A stretch of DNA of 64,000 bases, from contig JAJFGB010000007.1 of NCBI GenBank assembly GCA_021776335.1, positions 1-64,000 on the forward strand. Direction: 5' to 3'. Position 1 is the first letter of the stretch. Each line of letters begins with the position of its first letter. This document shows positions 26,722-35,246 of the stretch, one piece after another. The notes beneath the pieces were generated by a model. It saw nothing but the letters and a program-made list of their open reading frames with translations. It made no database searches and was not told where the DNA came from. A program made the translations under genes and the position numbers. Source of the DNA: Hyphococcus sp. Its GTDB lineage: Bacteria > Pseudomonadota > Alphaproteobacteria > Caulobacterales > Parvularculaceae.

Positions 26722-27858
26722 ATGGCGGATTCGGCCGCACAATTCGATACCGATATTCAAAAAGGTATCTTGCGATTGATCGCTCATGGCGACTGGCGGG
26801 CCAGGAGCGTGGGCCCGATCGATTCGCGTCTGCGTGACTTTTCTGATGATTCGGTTGGCCGCGATCTGGTGATCGATATGACCGGCATTGAACGTCTCGA
26901 CACCACAGGCGCCATGCTGTTGCAGCGAACATTCTTCGCCTGCGACAGCCGGACCAGCGCATCAAAGATTGTCGGCGCCACCGATCCCCAGCGCGCGCTG
27001 ATGGAGCAGATACAACATCACCTCGCGCCATGTCACATCGCTCCATATCATGGCAACGCCTTTGTTGTTGTATTGGAGCGTCTCGGCCAGGCCGTAGCGA
27101 ACACCTATTATTCTGCGCTGGAGCTAATGAGCTTTATTGGTGCGGTGCTGGCGACATTTTGGAAAGTAGTGCGGCAGCCGTCGCATTTCCGATGGACATC
27201 AACCGTTCATCACATGGAAGAGGCCGGGCTCGACGCCATCCCAATTGTCGGGTTGATGTCGTTCCTGATCGGCGCCGTTGTCGCTTTCATGGGCGCGAAG
27301 ATTTTGAGCCTTTTCAACGCCGATATTTTTACCGTTGAATTGGTCGGCATATCGGTCCTGCGTGAATTTGGTGTGTTGTTGTCCGCCATCCTGATCGCCG
27401 GCCGGTCGGGCAGCGCATTTACTGCGCAAATCGGCTCGATGAAAATCAGGGAAGAGATCGACGCGATGCGGGTGTTGGGCCTCGATCCCATGGAGGTTCT
27501 GGTGCTGCCGCGCGTCATCGCGCTGGTCGTTATGTTGCCGATTATCGCTTTCATAGCAGCATTTTTAGGTGTGGTTGGCGGCGCCCTTGTTGCTGCGTCA
27601 GCCATGGACATTTCGATTGCGCTGTTTGTCGCACGGTTTGAAGAGACGATAATCCTCAACCATTTCTGGGCAGGAATGATAAAGGCGCCCTTCTTTGCCT
27701 TTGTGATCGCCGTGATTGGGTGTTTTCAGGGTATGGAAGTGGAAGGAAGCGCAGAGTCGCTTGGTCAGCGCACGACGCTTTCCGTCGTGCAGGCGCTGTT
27801 TCTGGTAATTGTGATCGACGCTTTTTTTGCAATGTTCTATCTGGAGATAGACTTTTGA
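26722..27858 (+). CDS. MlaE-type ABC permease with N-terminal STAS domain
   Basis: Permease of an MCE (Mla-like) lipid transporter in the inner membrane. The 378-residue protein starts with a STAS-like domain (about 1-115, with VIDMTGIERLDTTGAMLLQR). The MlaE fold follows: an amphipathic interface helix, AGLDAIPIVGLMSFLIGAVV, then VGISVLREFGVLLSAILIAGRSGSAF and the EIDAMRVLGLDPMEVLVLPR coupling segment. A fused STAS domain is a known variant, replacing the separate MlaB protein. It starts a four-gene operon with ATPase, MCE protein and lipoprotein, each overlapping or close to the next. Confidence 0.93.
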   Translation: MADSAAQFDTDIQKGILRLIAHGDWRARSVGPIDSRLRDFSDDSVGRDLVIDMTGIERLDTTGAMLLQRTFFACDSRTSASKIVGATDPQRALMEQIQHHLAPCHIAPYHGNAFVVVLERLGQAVANTYYSALELMSFIGAVLATFWKVVRQPSHFRWTSTVHHMEEAGLDAIPIVGLMSFLIGAVVAFMGAKILSLFNADIFTVELVGISVLREFGVLLSAILIAGRSGSAFTAQIGSMKIREEIDAMRVLGLDPMEVLVLPRVIALVVMLPIIAFIAAFLGVVGGALVAASAMDISIALFVARFEETIILNHFWAGMIKAPFFAFVIAVIGCFQGMEVEGSAESLGQRTTLSVVQALFLVIVIDAFFAMFYLEIDF

Positions 27859-28643
27859 CCCGCGCCGCACACGCCATAAATCACGTAATCGAAGTGCGGG
27901 GATTGAGTACGCAGTTCGGCGAGGCCATCGTTCACGATGATCTCGACCTCGATGTTTGCGCGGGTGAAATTCTTGGCGTTGTTGGCGGCTCAGGCACCGG
28001 TAAATCAGTGCTGATGCGTGCGATTATCGGCCTCAAGCGCCCCAGCCTGGGCGTGGTGCGCGTCTTCGGCGAAGATTTTTACGGCGTCAGCGGTAAAGTG
28101 CGATTGTCGATCGAGCGCCGCTGGGGCGTCTTGTTTCAGGGCGGTGCGTTGTTTTCATCTCTGACGGTTGCGCAAAATATCATGGCGCCCATCCGGGAAC
28201 ATTTAAAAATTGAGGGCGAACTGGCCAAGGATATGGCGGCGCTCAAAATATCCATGGTTGGGCTGCCGGCTGAGGCGGGCGCAAAATATCCGTCGGAGTT
28301 ATCGGGCGGCATGAGAAAACGGGCCGGCTTGGCGAGGGCGCTGGCGCTCGATCCCGAATTGGTTTTTCTCGATGAGCCAACGGCAGGTCTCGACCCAATA
28401 GGGGCCGCGAGATTTGATGATTTGATCAGTAATCTCAAGGAATCCTTAGGGTTAACGGTGTTTATGGTAACCCATGATCTCGATACGCTGCACGCCACTT
28501 GCGACCGTGTTGCGGTGCTGGCTGAAAAACGGGTGATTGCATGCGGGCCGCTGGATGAAGTGCGGCAGACTGACCATCCCTGGGTGCGGGAGTATTTCTC
28601 AGGGCCTCGAGGACGAGCGGCGCTGGCTGCGAAAGCTGGCTAG
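27855..28643 (+). CDS. MlaF-type ABC ATPase of MCE lipid transporter
   Basis: Energises the lipid transporter. From a TTG start that overlaps the permease stop (TTGA, 27855-27858) the protein has 262 residues. Walker A is GGSGTGKS (44-51), the Q-loop is Q95, the signature is LSGGMRKR (149-156), Walker B is LVFLDE (169-174) and the switch histidine lies in VTHDLD. LSGGMRKR is the form found in MlaF-family ATPases. A reading frame extending upstream to 27720 lies inside the permease gene and is not expected to be translated. TTG is the only plausible coupled start. Confidence 0.93.
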   Translation: MTRAAHAINHVIEVRGLSTQFGEAIVHDDLDLDVCAGEILGVVGGSGTGKSVLMRAIIGLKRPSLGVVRVFGEDFYGVSGKVRLSIERRWGVLFQGGALFSSLTVAQNIMAPIREHLKIEGELAKDMAALKISMVGLPAEAGAKYPSELSGGMRKRAGLARALALDPELVFLDEPTAGLDPIGAARFDDLISNLKESLGLTVFMVTHDLDTLHATCDRVAVLAEKRVIACGPLDEVRQTDHPWVREYFSGPRGRAALAAKAG

Positions 28644-28666
28644 GGAAACGGCGAGAGTAGTTCTGA

Positions 28667-29551
28667 ATGGAAACGCGTGCACATTTCGTAGTGATCGGTG
28701 GTGTCGTCATGGCCGTCGTTGCTGCGGCGTTTCTGGCCATTTTGTGGCTTGGTCAGGCCCAACGCGAGTTTGACGAATATGACATCATTTTCAGGGAGCG
28801 GGTTTCTGGATTGTCGGTTGGCGCTGCAGTGCGCTTTAACGGGATTCAGAAAGGTGAAGTCGACACGCTATCGATCGATCCTGATAACCCATCGATTGTG
28901 ATTGCGCGTGTTCGCGTTGATAAAGATACGCCAGTAAAAATGGACACCAAAGCTGAACTGGAGCTTGTGGGTTTTACCGGGCTGGCGATCATTCAATTTG
29001 TTGGCGGTACGCGCGACGCGCCTCTGTTGAAGGATGTCAGTGAGGATGATGTTCCGAAAATTGAGGCAGATTCTTCGGGGTTTGCTGCTTTTCTCGAAGG
29101 CTCTGGTGATGTGTTGGCGCAAGCCAACCGGTTGCTCTCTGACGAAAACATAAACAACATCGCAGGCATTATAAAAAACCTTGAGACGATGACCGGCGTT
29201 ATTGCTGAAAATGAAGACGATATAGCAGCACTGCTTGATAATGCGCGATCGATCAGTGCTGATCTCGCTGCGATGACTGCGAAGCTGGAAGCGGCCGGGA
29301 CGCCTGAAGAGATCGAGGCTCTCTTGAAAGAGTCGCGCTCATTGGTCGTTGATCTGCGCGGCGTTGTTGACGAAAACCGAGCTTCTATTCGCGTATTTGC
29401 AGACCAAGGTCTGGGTCAGGTTGCGCCTGCCTTGGCCGAAGTGAGGCGGTTGATGCGAACCCTTGATTATATGCTGCGAGAGATTGATCGTGATCCGCAG
29501 GCATATTTCCTGGGTGAAAATGCGCCAGAATACGGAGCAGTTGAAGAATGA
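28667..29551 (+). CDS. MCE-domain (MlaD-type) substrate-binding protein
   Basis: A 294-residue periplasmic lipid-binding protein anchored by one N-terminal membrane segment (about 7-29). The MCE domain (about 38-120) contains FRERVSGLSVGAAVRFNGIQ and KAELELVGFTGLAIIQFVGG. A helical region of about 170 residues follows, with heptad-like repeats (NINNIAGIIKNLETMTGVIA), likely forming the hexameric needle. It is longer than E. coli MlaD and resembles the single-MCE proteins paired with a STAS-fused permease. It lies 23 bases after the ATPase and overlaps the lipoprotein gene by 4 bases. Confidence 0.92.
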   Translation: METRAHFVVIGGVVMAVVAAAFLAILWLGQAQREFDEYDIIFRERVSGLSVGAAVRFNGIQKGEVDTLSIDPDNPSIVIARVRVDKDTPVKMDTKAELELVGFTGLAIIQFVGGTRDAPLLKDVSEDDVPKIEADSSGFAAFLEGSGDVLAQANRLLSDENINNIAGIIKNLETMTGVIAENEDDIAALLDNARSISADLAAMTAKLEAAGTPEEIEALLKESRSLVVDLRGVVDENRASIRVFADQGLGQVAPALAEVRRLMRTLDYMLREIDRDPQAYFLGENAPEYGAVEE

Positions 29552-30174
29552 TGAAAGCGGCAATTCGTTGGACATTGTTGGCTGCTGTTTATTCCGTTGC
29601 GGGATGCGTGTCGCTCCTGCCGGAAACTGCACCGCCAAAACCGCGCTACCACATTAGCGCTGACGACGCGGCAACGCTTCATGGGCCGCCTGTTGACTGG
29701 TCTCTGGTTATCGAAGATCCACGCACCACGCGCATTTATGACAGCGTCCGGATCGCCGTTTCTACGGCGCCGGAGAAGATTGAATATTTTGCGGGGGGCG
29801 AATGGGCTGATCGTGCGCCGCGTCTTTTTCAAACGGCGTTGGCGCAAACATTTGAAAATTCTGGACGCATTCTGGCGGTTGGAGACCGAACAGCGCTGCC
29901 CGTTGGCGATGTCGTTTTGCAGATGGATATTCGCGCGCTGCATCTTGATGTGCGGTCAGGCAGTCCTGCTTCGAATGTGACCATATATGCCCGCCTTACC
30001 GATGGAAAAGGGATGGTTCATGCGGCGCGCCGGTTTAGCGCATCAGAGGCTGCGCGTTCTGAGCGTGCAGACGACGTTGTTGCGGCGATGAATGCTGCCA
30101 TGAACAGCGTCATCACTGAAATCGTTTCATGGACCTTTGAAGAAGGCGAGAAAGCCGTCGACGCTCAGTCTTAA
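29548..30174 (+). CDS. ABC-type transport auxiliary lipoprotein (PqiC-like)
   Basis: A 208-residue outer-membrane-type lipoprotein. The signal peptide ends in the lipobox VAGC with lipidated C20. The mature part begins with PPKPRYHI, a strand pattern typical of the PqiC/DUF330-like family (ABC-type transport auxiliary lipoprotein), and contains VQ-type strands such as DVVLQMDIRALHLDVR and the conserved RRFSASEAA. Such proteins receive or guide lipid delivered by the MCE complex at the outer membrane. It is the last gene of the operon. Confidence 0.85.
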   Translation: MMKAAIRWTLLAAVYSVAGCVSLLPETAPPKPRYHISADDAATLHGPPVDWSLVIEDPRTTRIYDSVRIAVSTAPEKIEYFAGGEWADRAPRLFQTALAQTFENSGRILAVGDRTALPVGDVVLQMDIRALHLDVRSGSPASNVTIYARLTDGKGMVHAARRFSASEAARSERADDVVAAMNAAMNSVITEIVSWTFEEGEKAVDAQS

Positions 30175-30233
30175 GTCGTACGATTTCAATACGTAAGACC
30201 TGATGCTGTCAGCTTCGTATCGAAGCGCCGGGT

Positions 30234-32645
30234 TTACGCAAAATATCCGACTGTGGCCCCGATCAGCAAATAAACCCGGCCCAAGGGTGAGCTTAAATAT
30301 TCCTCCAGCTCTTCATCGGCTGTCTCAGAGGTGGTGGCGTCCTCCAGCAGCTTTTCAAACCCCTGCAGGTAGTCGTGAATGCCGCGCTCGAACTCTTTGT
30401 TTCGACCTGATTCCGTCCGTATGCGCCGTTTGACGTCTGCCTCATTGAGCCTCAGCAGCCGATTGGCAAATACATTGCGATCGCCGCGTTCGAACCGTTC
30501 CTTCAGCGCTGGCGGTGGGGCGCCATAAAGCTTGATTTCAAGATCATGCGTAAAAAGTTGAAGTCGCGAAATGACCTTGATTGCATTTTCCTCGGCGGTT
30601 CGCGCCTCGGTCTGCGTCTTCTTGGCGGCAGTGCCGAGCTCAAGCGGCTCAGCGTCATCTGCCGCATCGAGAATTTCGCGCCACGAGATATCGCCCTTGT
30701 TGCGGCGATTTTCATCATTTCCGGTTGTGGGCCGTGTTACGGGCGGTTCTTTGCGTTGCTGCGTATTGCGTCGAGGACGGCGTTCGGCGATGTCGCGCGC
30801 CAATTCATCAAGGCGTTCACCGCCGTTGGCAGCAGGAGGCGCGGTGTTTTTCGCCGGCGCCGGTTTCGTTCGACTTGCCTTGGCAAGGTCGAGTGTGGCT
30901 TGGGGCGCTGTCTGCACATCTGGCGGTTGCTTTTTTGCTTCTTCTTCACCAGCAGATTCTTTTGTTGAAGCGTTGTTCTTATTGGGCGCAACTTCTGCGT
31001 TGGGAGCGGATTCTTTGACCGCTGTTGGCGCAGGCGTGCGGTTGCGTTCTGCAGCTTGTCGGTCCGCTTCTGCCTGCATGTTGATTTGTGCTTGCGTCAA
31101 ACGCGAAGCAGCTTCTTGCTCACTTAATTGCGCTTCGGCGAGGCGTGACAAGCGTTCCGTCTGTGACGAAATGGCATCTGCGAGACGGTCAGCGCGGTTT
31201 CGCTGTTCTTCAATCAGGGTTTCCAGACGCGCATTTTCCTTTTCCAGCGCGGCGCGCGCCTCGGCCAGCGCTTGCGTACGCTGTTCGACCTGTCCGGCAT
31301 GGGCCCTGGAATATTTGATGGCGTCGCTTGCGGATTTGCGCGTGCTTTCGGTTGCTGCGGCAATATCCGCAGAAGCTTTAGAAGCTGCTTCGCCGGTAAG
31401 GCGAGCGGCGTCGGAGACATCGCTCGCCGCTTGGGTGGCTTTGGCCGCTTCAGCAACAGCGCCGTCGACAACTTGTTTCGTCGCCTCTTGAACTTTTGTC
31501 GTTTCTTGCATCGTTGTTTCGATCGCAGCGTTTGACGCTCGTGCGGCTTCTTCTTTAGTTTTTTCGATAGCGGCGTCAGTGGCTTCACGAGCCGATTGTG
31601 TGATGTGATCTATTGATGCAGCGACATTGGCTGCTTCACGTTTGGCCAATTCAGCCGCGGATTCTGCTGACATACCGACCCGTTCTGTCGCCTCCATTGT
31701 TTGCGCGGCAGCTTCATTAATCGATCCGGTTGAAACGCGGATGGTTTCGTCTGTTTCACGCAACGCATCGCGAAGAGATTCAAAACTCGCGAGTGCATTG
31801 GCTGCAGCGCCTTCCAACCGTGTCAGGCGTTCGTCAAATTCTTGCTCTGCGTGCAGTGACACGGCATCGGCTGACTGGATGGCTTCGATGCTGTTTTTTG
31901 CTTTCTCGGCGATAGCAATGGCAAATGAATCCGCATGGGTATTGAGATTTTCGGTCAACTCCATCAGCCGTGCGCGTTCATCGGCAACGCGCGTTACCGC
32001 CCCGGTGGCTTTTTGTTCGATGGCTTCGCCGGCAACCTCGATTGCTTCAACATGCTGGCGGATCATTGCCTCGACTGTTGCGAGGCGCGTCAAGGCGCCG
32101 TCAAGGCCTTCGTTCAGGTCATGCAAATGGCCCTGGACGACGGCCCCAACGGTGTCAGCGTTCTGCGCTGCCAAGAGATCCGGCGTGACAAAGCGCTGTG
32201 CCGCCGCAGCAATCGATTCCGCAGCGTTTAGCATCGTTAGGGAACGCGACAGCATATAGCCCATCAATATGACGAGAACGGGAACAATGAAGGCAAAAAT
32301 CAAAAAGCTGAATTCATAGGCTGCCAACAAGCTCCAGCCATTTGATGATCCGTAGAGCTGGAGGTGAGCAAGCCAATTGCCGAGAGGCAGACCAATGACG
32401 AACGAAAAGAACACGAAAACCGCCGTGAGGCGGGAGACCAGCCAAACTTGGCGGCTCGTTGCATTCCAGCGCTGTGTATTTTGAATGGCCGGCCCGACGC
32501 CATAGTCGCCGCCGGCATAGGCGGCGGTGCGCGCATCCGCTTCGACAATGCCCTTAAACCGCACGCGCGGCGCATCATCGGCATCTTTGGCGCCAGCCCG
32601 GCTTTCGCCGGCGGCAGCATCATATTGGTCGCGATCTTCGTTCAC
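30234..32645 (-). CDS. Large coiled-coil inner-membrane protein with TipN-like architecture
   Basis: An 803-residue protein: hydrophilic head (1-68), two membrane segments (about 70-92 and 110-133), a very long Ala/Glu-rich coiled coil (about 140-540), a disordered Pro/Lys/Thr-rich stretch (about 540-640) and a compact C-terminal domain (about 645-803) with GDRNVFANRLLRLNEADVKR and YLSSPLGRVY. Caulobacter TipN, a pole-marking protein, has the same two-membrane-segment plus coiled-coil plan, and the C-terminal domain recalls a family found with it. Identity with TipN is inference from architecture, not proven. The start is GTG with AGGAAAG upstream. It converges with the MCE operon. Confidence 0.55.
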   Translation of the reverse strand: MNEDRDQYDAAAGESRAGAKDADDAPRVRFKGIVEADARTAAYAGGDYGVGPAIQNTQRWNATSRQVWLVSRLTAVFVFFSFVIGLPLGNWLAHLQLYGSSNGWSLLAAYEFSFLIFAFIVPVLVILMGYMLSRSLTMLNAAESIAAAAQRFVTPDLLAAQNADTVGAVVQGHLHDLNEGLDGALTRLATVEAMIRQHVEAIEVAGEAIEQKATGAVTRVADERARLMELTENLNTHADSFAIAIAEKAKNSIEAIQSADAVSLHAEQEFDERLTRLEGAAANALASFESLRDALRETDETIRVSTGSINEAAAQTMEATERVGMSAESAAELAKREAANVAASIDHITQSAREATDAAIEKTKEEAARASNAAIETTMQETTKVQEATKQVVDGAVAEAAKATQAASDVSDAARLTGEAASKASADIAAATESTRKSASDAIKYSRAHAGQVEQRTQALAEARAALEKENARLETLIEEQRNRADRLADAISSQTERLSRLAEAQLSEQEAASRLTQAQINMQAEADRQAAERNRTPAPTAVKESAPNAEVAPNKNNASTKESAGEEEAKKQPPDVQTAPQATLDLAKASRTKPAPAKNTAPPAANGGERLDELARDIAERRPRRNTQQRKEPPVTRPTTGNDENRRNKGDISWREILDAADDAEPLELGTAAKKTQTEARTAEENAIKVISRLQLFTHDLEIKLYGAPPPALKERFERGDRNVFANRLLRLNEADVKRRIRTESGRNKEFERGIHDYLQGFEKLLEDATTSETADEELEEYLSSPLGRVYLLIGATVGYFA

Positions 32646-32847
32646 GCAGGCTTTCCTGTCCCGAAAGGCTTTCGCATAGCGGATTTTGACCGACCCGCCA
32701 ATCGATTCGACGGCGTCAATCCGATGGGGCCAGTTCGGCGTTTGGGCTATGAACTGGCAGGAAGAACAGGGCTGCGCCGTTCTTTCTCACTGAGAATCCG
32801 TCTAGCGGAGATCCGATAGAAGTTTTCTGAGCGGCGAAGCGCATCGT

Positions 32848-33654
32848 ATGACGATCGAACCACCAGCTGGAGGCCAGACCGGCCTGCAACGATTTGTCGA
32901 AAACCCGTGGTTTCAGGGCCTGGTGCTTGGGTTAATTATTGCCAATGCGGTGATTTTGGGCGCGGAAACCTTTGAAGCGGTGAATGCTGCGATAGGGCCG
33001 GTTTTAAGGATTGCCGATCGCTTGATTGTCTACTTTTTTTTGGTGGAGATCGGGTTGCGCATCATCGCTTATCGCGCAGAATTCTTCAAAAATGGCTGGA
33101 ATCTGTTTGATTTCCTGGTGATCGCGATATCGCTGTTAGCGGCGACGTCGGGGTTGGCGGCGCTCCGCGCTTTCCGGGTTTTGCGCGTTTTGCGTGTTAT
33201 AACAGTCATTCCACGCATGCGGGTTGTCGTATCAGCCCTGCTTGACGCGATTCCCGGTATCGCCTCGGTCGGCGTAGTGCTGGCATTGATCATCTACGTT
33301 TTTGCGGTGATCGGCGCCAGTTTTTACGGTCAACTGCATCCGGCGCTGTTTGGCGACGTCTTTCAGGCCATGTATACGCTGTTTCAAGTGATGACGCTGG
33401 AGGGTTGGCCCGACATTGCCGCGCAGGTGGCGAAAACCCACCCGCGATCTTGGGTCTTCTTTCTATCCTTTGTGCTGATTGCAACTTTTACGATGCTGAA
33501 CCTCTTTGTCGCGATCGTCGTGCGCGTGGTGGAGGAGGATTCTGAGACTCTCATTGAAGGCATTTTGAAAAACCAGGAAGCGCTGCGCGATGATATGTCC
33601 GGATTAAAGCGCGATGTCGCCGAAATTGCCCGAAATCTCAGCGGCAAAAGCTAG
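32848..33654 (+). CDS. NavBac-type voltage-gated cation channel with TLEGWPD filter
   Basis: A 268-residue single-repeat six-transmembrane channel that would assemble as a tetramer. S4 carries arginines every third residue (R107, R110, R113, R116 in ALRAFRVLRVLRVI). The pore helix and filter are FQVMTLEGWPD, with TLEGWPD at 183-189. S6 contains FTMLNLFVAIVVRVVEE, and a short C-terminal coiled coil (about 235-262) fits the tetramerisation domain of NavBac channels. Classical Na+ channels read TLESW; Gly at the fourth position plus a late Asp is known from a calcium-selective relative (CavMr), so ion preference is open. It is a single gene. Confidence 0.9.
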   Translation: MTIEPPAGGQTGLQRFVENPWFQGLVLGLIIANAVILGAETFEAVNAAIGPVLRIADRLIVYFFLVEIGLRIIAYRAEFFKNGWNLFDFLVIAISLLAATSGLAALRAFRVLRVLRVITVIPRMRVVVSALLDAIPGIASVGVVLALIIYVFAVIGASFYGQLHPALFGDVFQAMYTLFQVMTLEGWPDIAAQVAKTHPRSWVFFLSFVLIATFTMLNLFVAIVVRVVEEDSETLIEGILKNQEALRDDMSGLKRDVAEIARNLSGKS

Positions 33655-33735
33655 AAAAGAGCGTTCCTTGCCGTCGCCCTGGCGGCGGCGTATTTGAATC
33701 GCAGACGCACTATAACCAGCGCCGGGAGGCGACCT

Positions 33736-34908
33736 ATGCGGTCCAACAGTCATGCTTTTATGAAATTCGATCTCGATCCGATGATTGAGGAAATGCGTGA
33801 TGTGGTCGCGCGCTGGGTTGCGGACCGCTTGGCGCCGCGTGCGGCGGAAATCGACGAGAAGAATCTTTTTCCCCGCGATTTGTGGCCGGAGCTCGGTGCG
33901 CTGGGCGTATTGGGGATTACAGCTGACGAGGAATTTGGCGGCGCCGGTCTTGGTTATGTCGCCCATTGCGTTGTGATGGAGGAAATCTCACGCGGCTCCG
34001 GCGCCGTGGGTTTGTCATACGGCGCACATTCCAATCTTTGCATCAACCAGATTAATTTGAATGGGAGCAAAGAACAAAAAGCGAAATATCTGCCGAAACT
34101 GATTTCCGGCGAACATCTTGGCGCTCTTGCGATGTCCGAACCGGGTTCGGGCTCCGATGTCGTATCAATGAAATTGCGGGCGGAAAAAAAAGGCGATCGC
34201 TACGTTCTCAATGGCAGCAAGATGTGGATCACCAATGGACCCGGCGCCGACACCGTCGCGGTTTATGCCAAGACGGATCCGGATGCCGGTTCGCGCGGCA
34301 TCTCCGCTTTTATTGTTGAAAAGGGGATGAAGGGATATTCGACCGCGCAAAAACTCGACAAGCTTGGCATGCGCGGGTCCGATACGTCGGAACTTGTATT
34401 TGAAGACTGCGAAGTGCCGGAAGAAAATATTCTTGGCGAGCTAAACAATGGCGTGCGCGTGCTGATGTCCGGGCTCGACTACGAGCGTACTGTGCTTTCG
34501 GCCGGTTCGCTTGGCATCATGCAGGCGTGTCTCGACGTTGTAATTCCATATATTCATGATCGCGAGCAATTCGGCAAACCGATCGGCTCGTTTCAGCTTG
34601 TACAAGGCAAACTCGCCGACATGTACACAACCACAAATGCCTGCAAGTCTTACGTTTATCAGGTAGCAAAAGCTTGTGATCGCGGCGAGACGACACGCCA
34701 GGATGCGGCCGGCTGCATCCTTTATGCATCGGAAAAAGCAACGCAGGTTGCGCTGGATGCAATCCAGCTTTTGGGTGGCAATGGATACATTAATGAATAC
34801 CCCACAGGCCGGCTTTTGCGTGACGCCAAGCTTTATGAGATTGGCGCCGGAACGTCCGAAATCCGCCGCATGCTCATCGGTCGCGAGCTGTTTGAAAAAA
34901 CAGCGTGA
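33736..34908 (+). CDS. ivd: Isovaleryl-CoA dehydrogenase
   Basis: Flavin-dependent acyl-CoA dehydrogenase of leucine degradation, oxidising isovaleryl-CoA to 3-methylcrotonyl-CoA. The 390-residue protein shows [15 protein letters not shown], the FAD-contacting [14 protein letters not shown] and [17 protein letters not shown], the catalytic-glutamate segment [11 protein letters not shown], and [19 protein letters not shown] near the end. [10 protein letters not shown] and LDYER support the IVD subtype. GGGAGG (33724-33729) selects the ATG at 33736; an in-frame start at 33694 is less likely. The usual methylcrotonyl-CoA carboxylase genes are not next to it here. Confidence 0.9.
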   Translation: MRSNSHAFMKFDLDPMIEEMRDVVARWVADRLAPRAAEIDEKNLFPRDLWPELGALGVLGITADEEFGGAGLGYVAHCVVMEEISRGSGAVGLSYGAHSNLCINQINLNGSKEQKAKYLPKLISGEHLGALAMSEPGSGSDVVSMKLRAEKKGDRYVLNGSKMWITNGPGADTVAVYAKTDPDAGSRGISAFIVEKGMKGYSTAQKLDKLGMRGSDTSELVFEDCEVPEENILGELNNGVRVLMSGLDYERTVLSAGSLGIMQACLDVVIPYIHDREQFGKPIGSFQLVQGKLADMYTTTNACKSYVYQVAKACDRGETTRQDAAGCILYASEKATQVALDAIQLLGGNGYINEYPTGRLLRDAKLYEIGAGTSEIRRMLIGRELFEKTA

Positions 34909-34917
34909 GGCAGCAAC

Positions 34918-35244
34918 GTGTCCCATTATCACGGCTATCTTGAGCGCGCTCAAAGCTTGCTCGCCGGCCATGGGGGAAAAGTTACGTTCAAACCAGTGTT
35001 CGGTGCTGCAGCGGCCTATATTGACGGCGCTATTTTCCTGACCAGCGGCAAGTTTGGTGTCGCGCTCAAGCTTCCCGCGGAGCAATGCGAGCATCTGATC
35101 GAGAAAAAAGGCGGCGCGGCGCTGAAATATTTTGAAAAAGGCCACGTCAAAAAGGGGTATGTGGTGTTGCCGGAAGCGATGCTGGCTGACGCCAAAATCG
35201 TTCAGACATTGATTGTGCGAAGTATGGAATATTGCAGGGGTTAG
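34918..35244 (+). CDS. TfoX/Sxy N-terminal domain protein
   Basis: A 108-residue protein starting with GTG, matching the TfoX N-terminal domain: FKPVFGAAAAYIDGAIFLTS corresponds to the family's MFGGxGxYxDGxxFA motif, followed by VALKLPAEQCEHLIEKKGGA and ending in KGYVVLPE. Full-length TfoX/Sxy regulates competence; stand-alone N-terminal domain proteins are common in alphaproteobacteria and uncharacterised. It lies 9 bases after ivd and is probably co-transcribed. No competence genes are visible. Confidence 0.8.
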   Translation: MSHYHGYLERAQSLLAGHGGKVTFKPVFGAAAAYIDGAIFLTSGKFGVALKLPAEQCEHLIEKKGGAALKYFEKGHVKKGYVVLPEAMLADAKIVQTLIVRSMEYCRG

Positions 35245-35246
35245 TT

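Noticed and set aside
30571-31491. 306-codon plus-strand reading frame rich in Ser, Ala and Cys
   Set aside because: It is the antisense shadow of the coiled-coil gene on the minus strand, produced by its Ala/Glu-rich codons.
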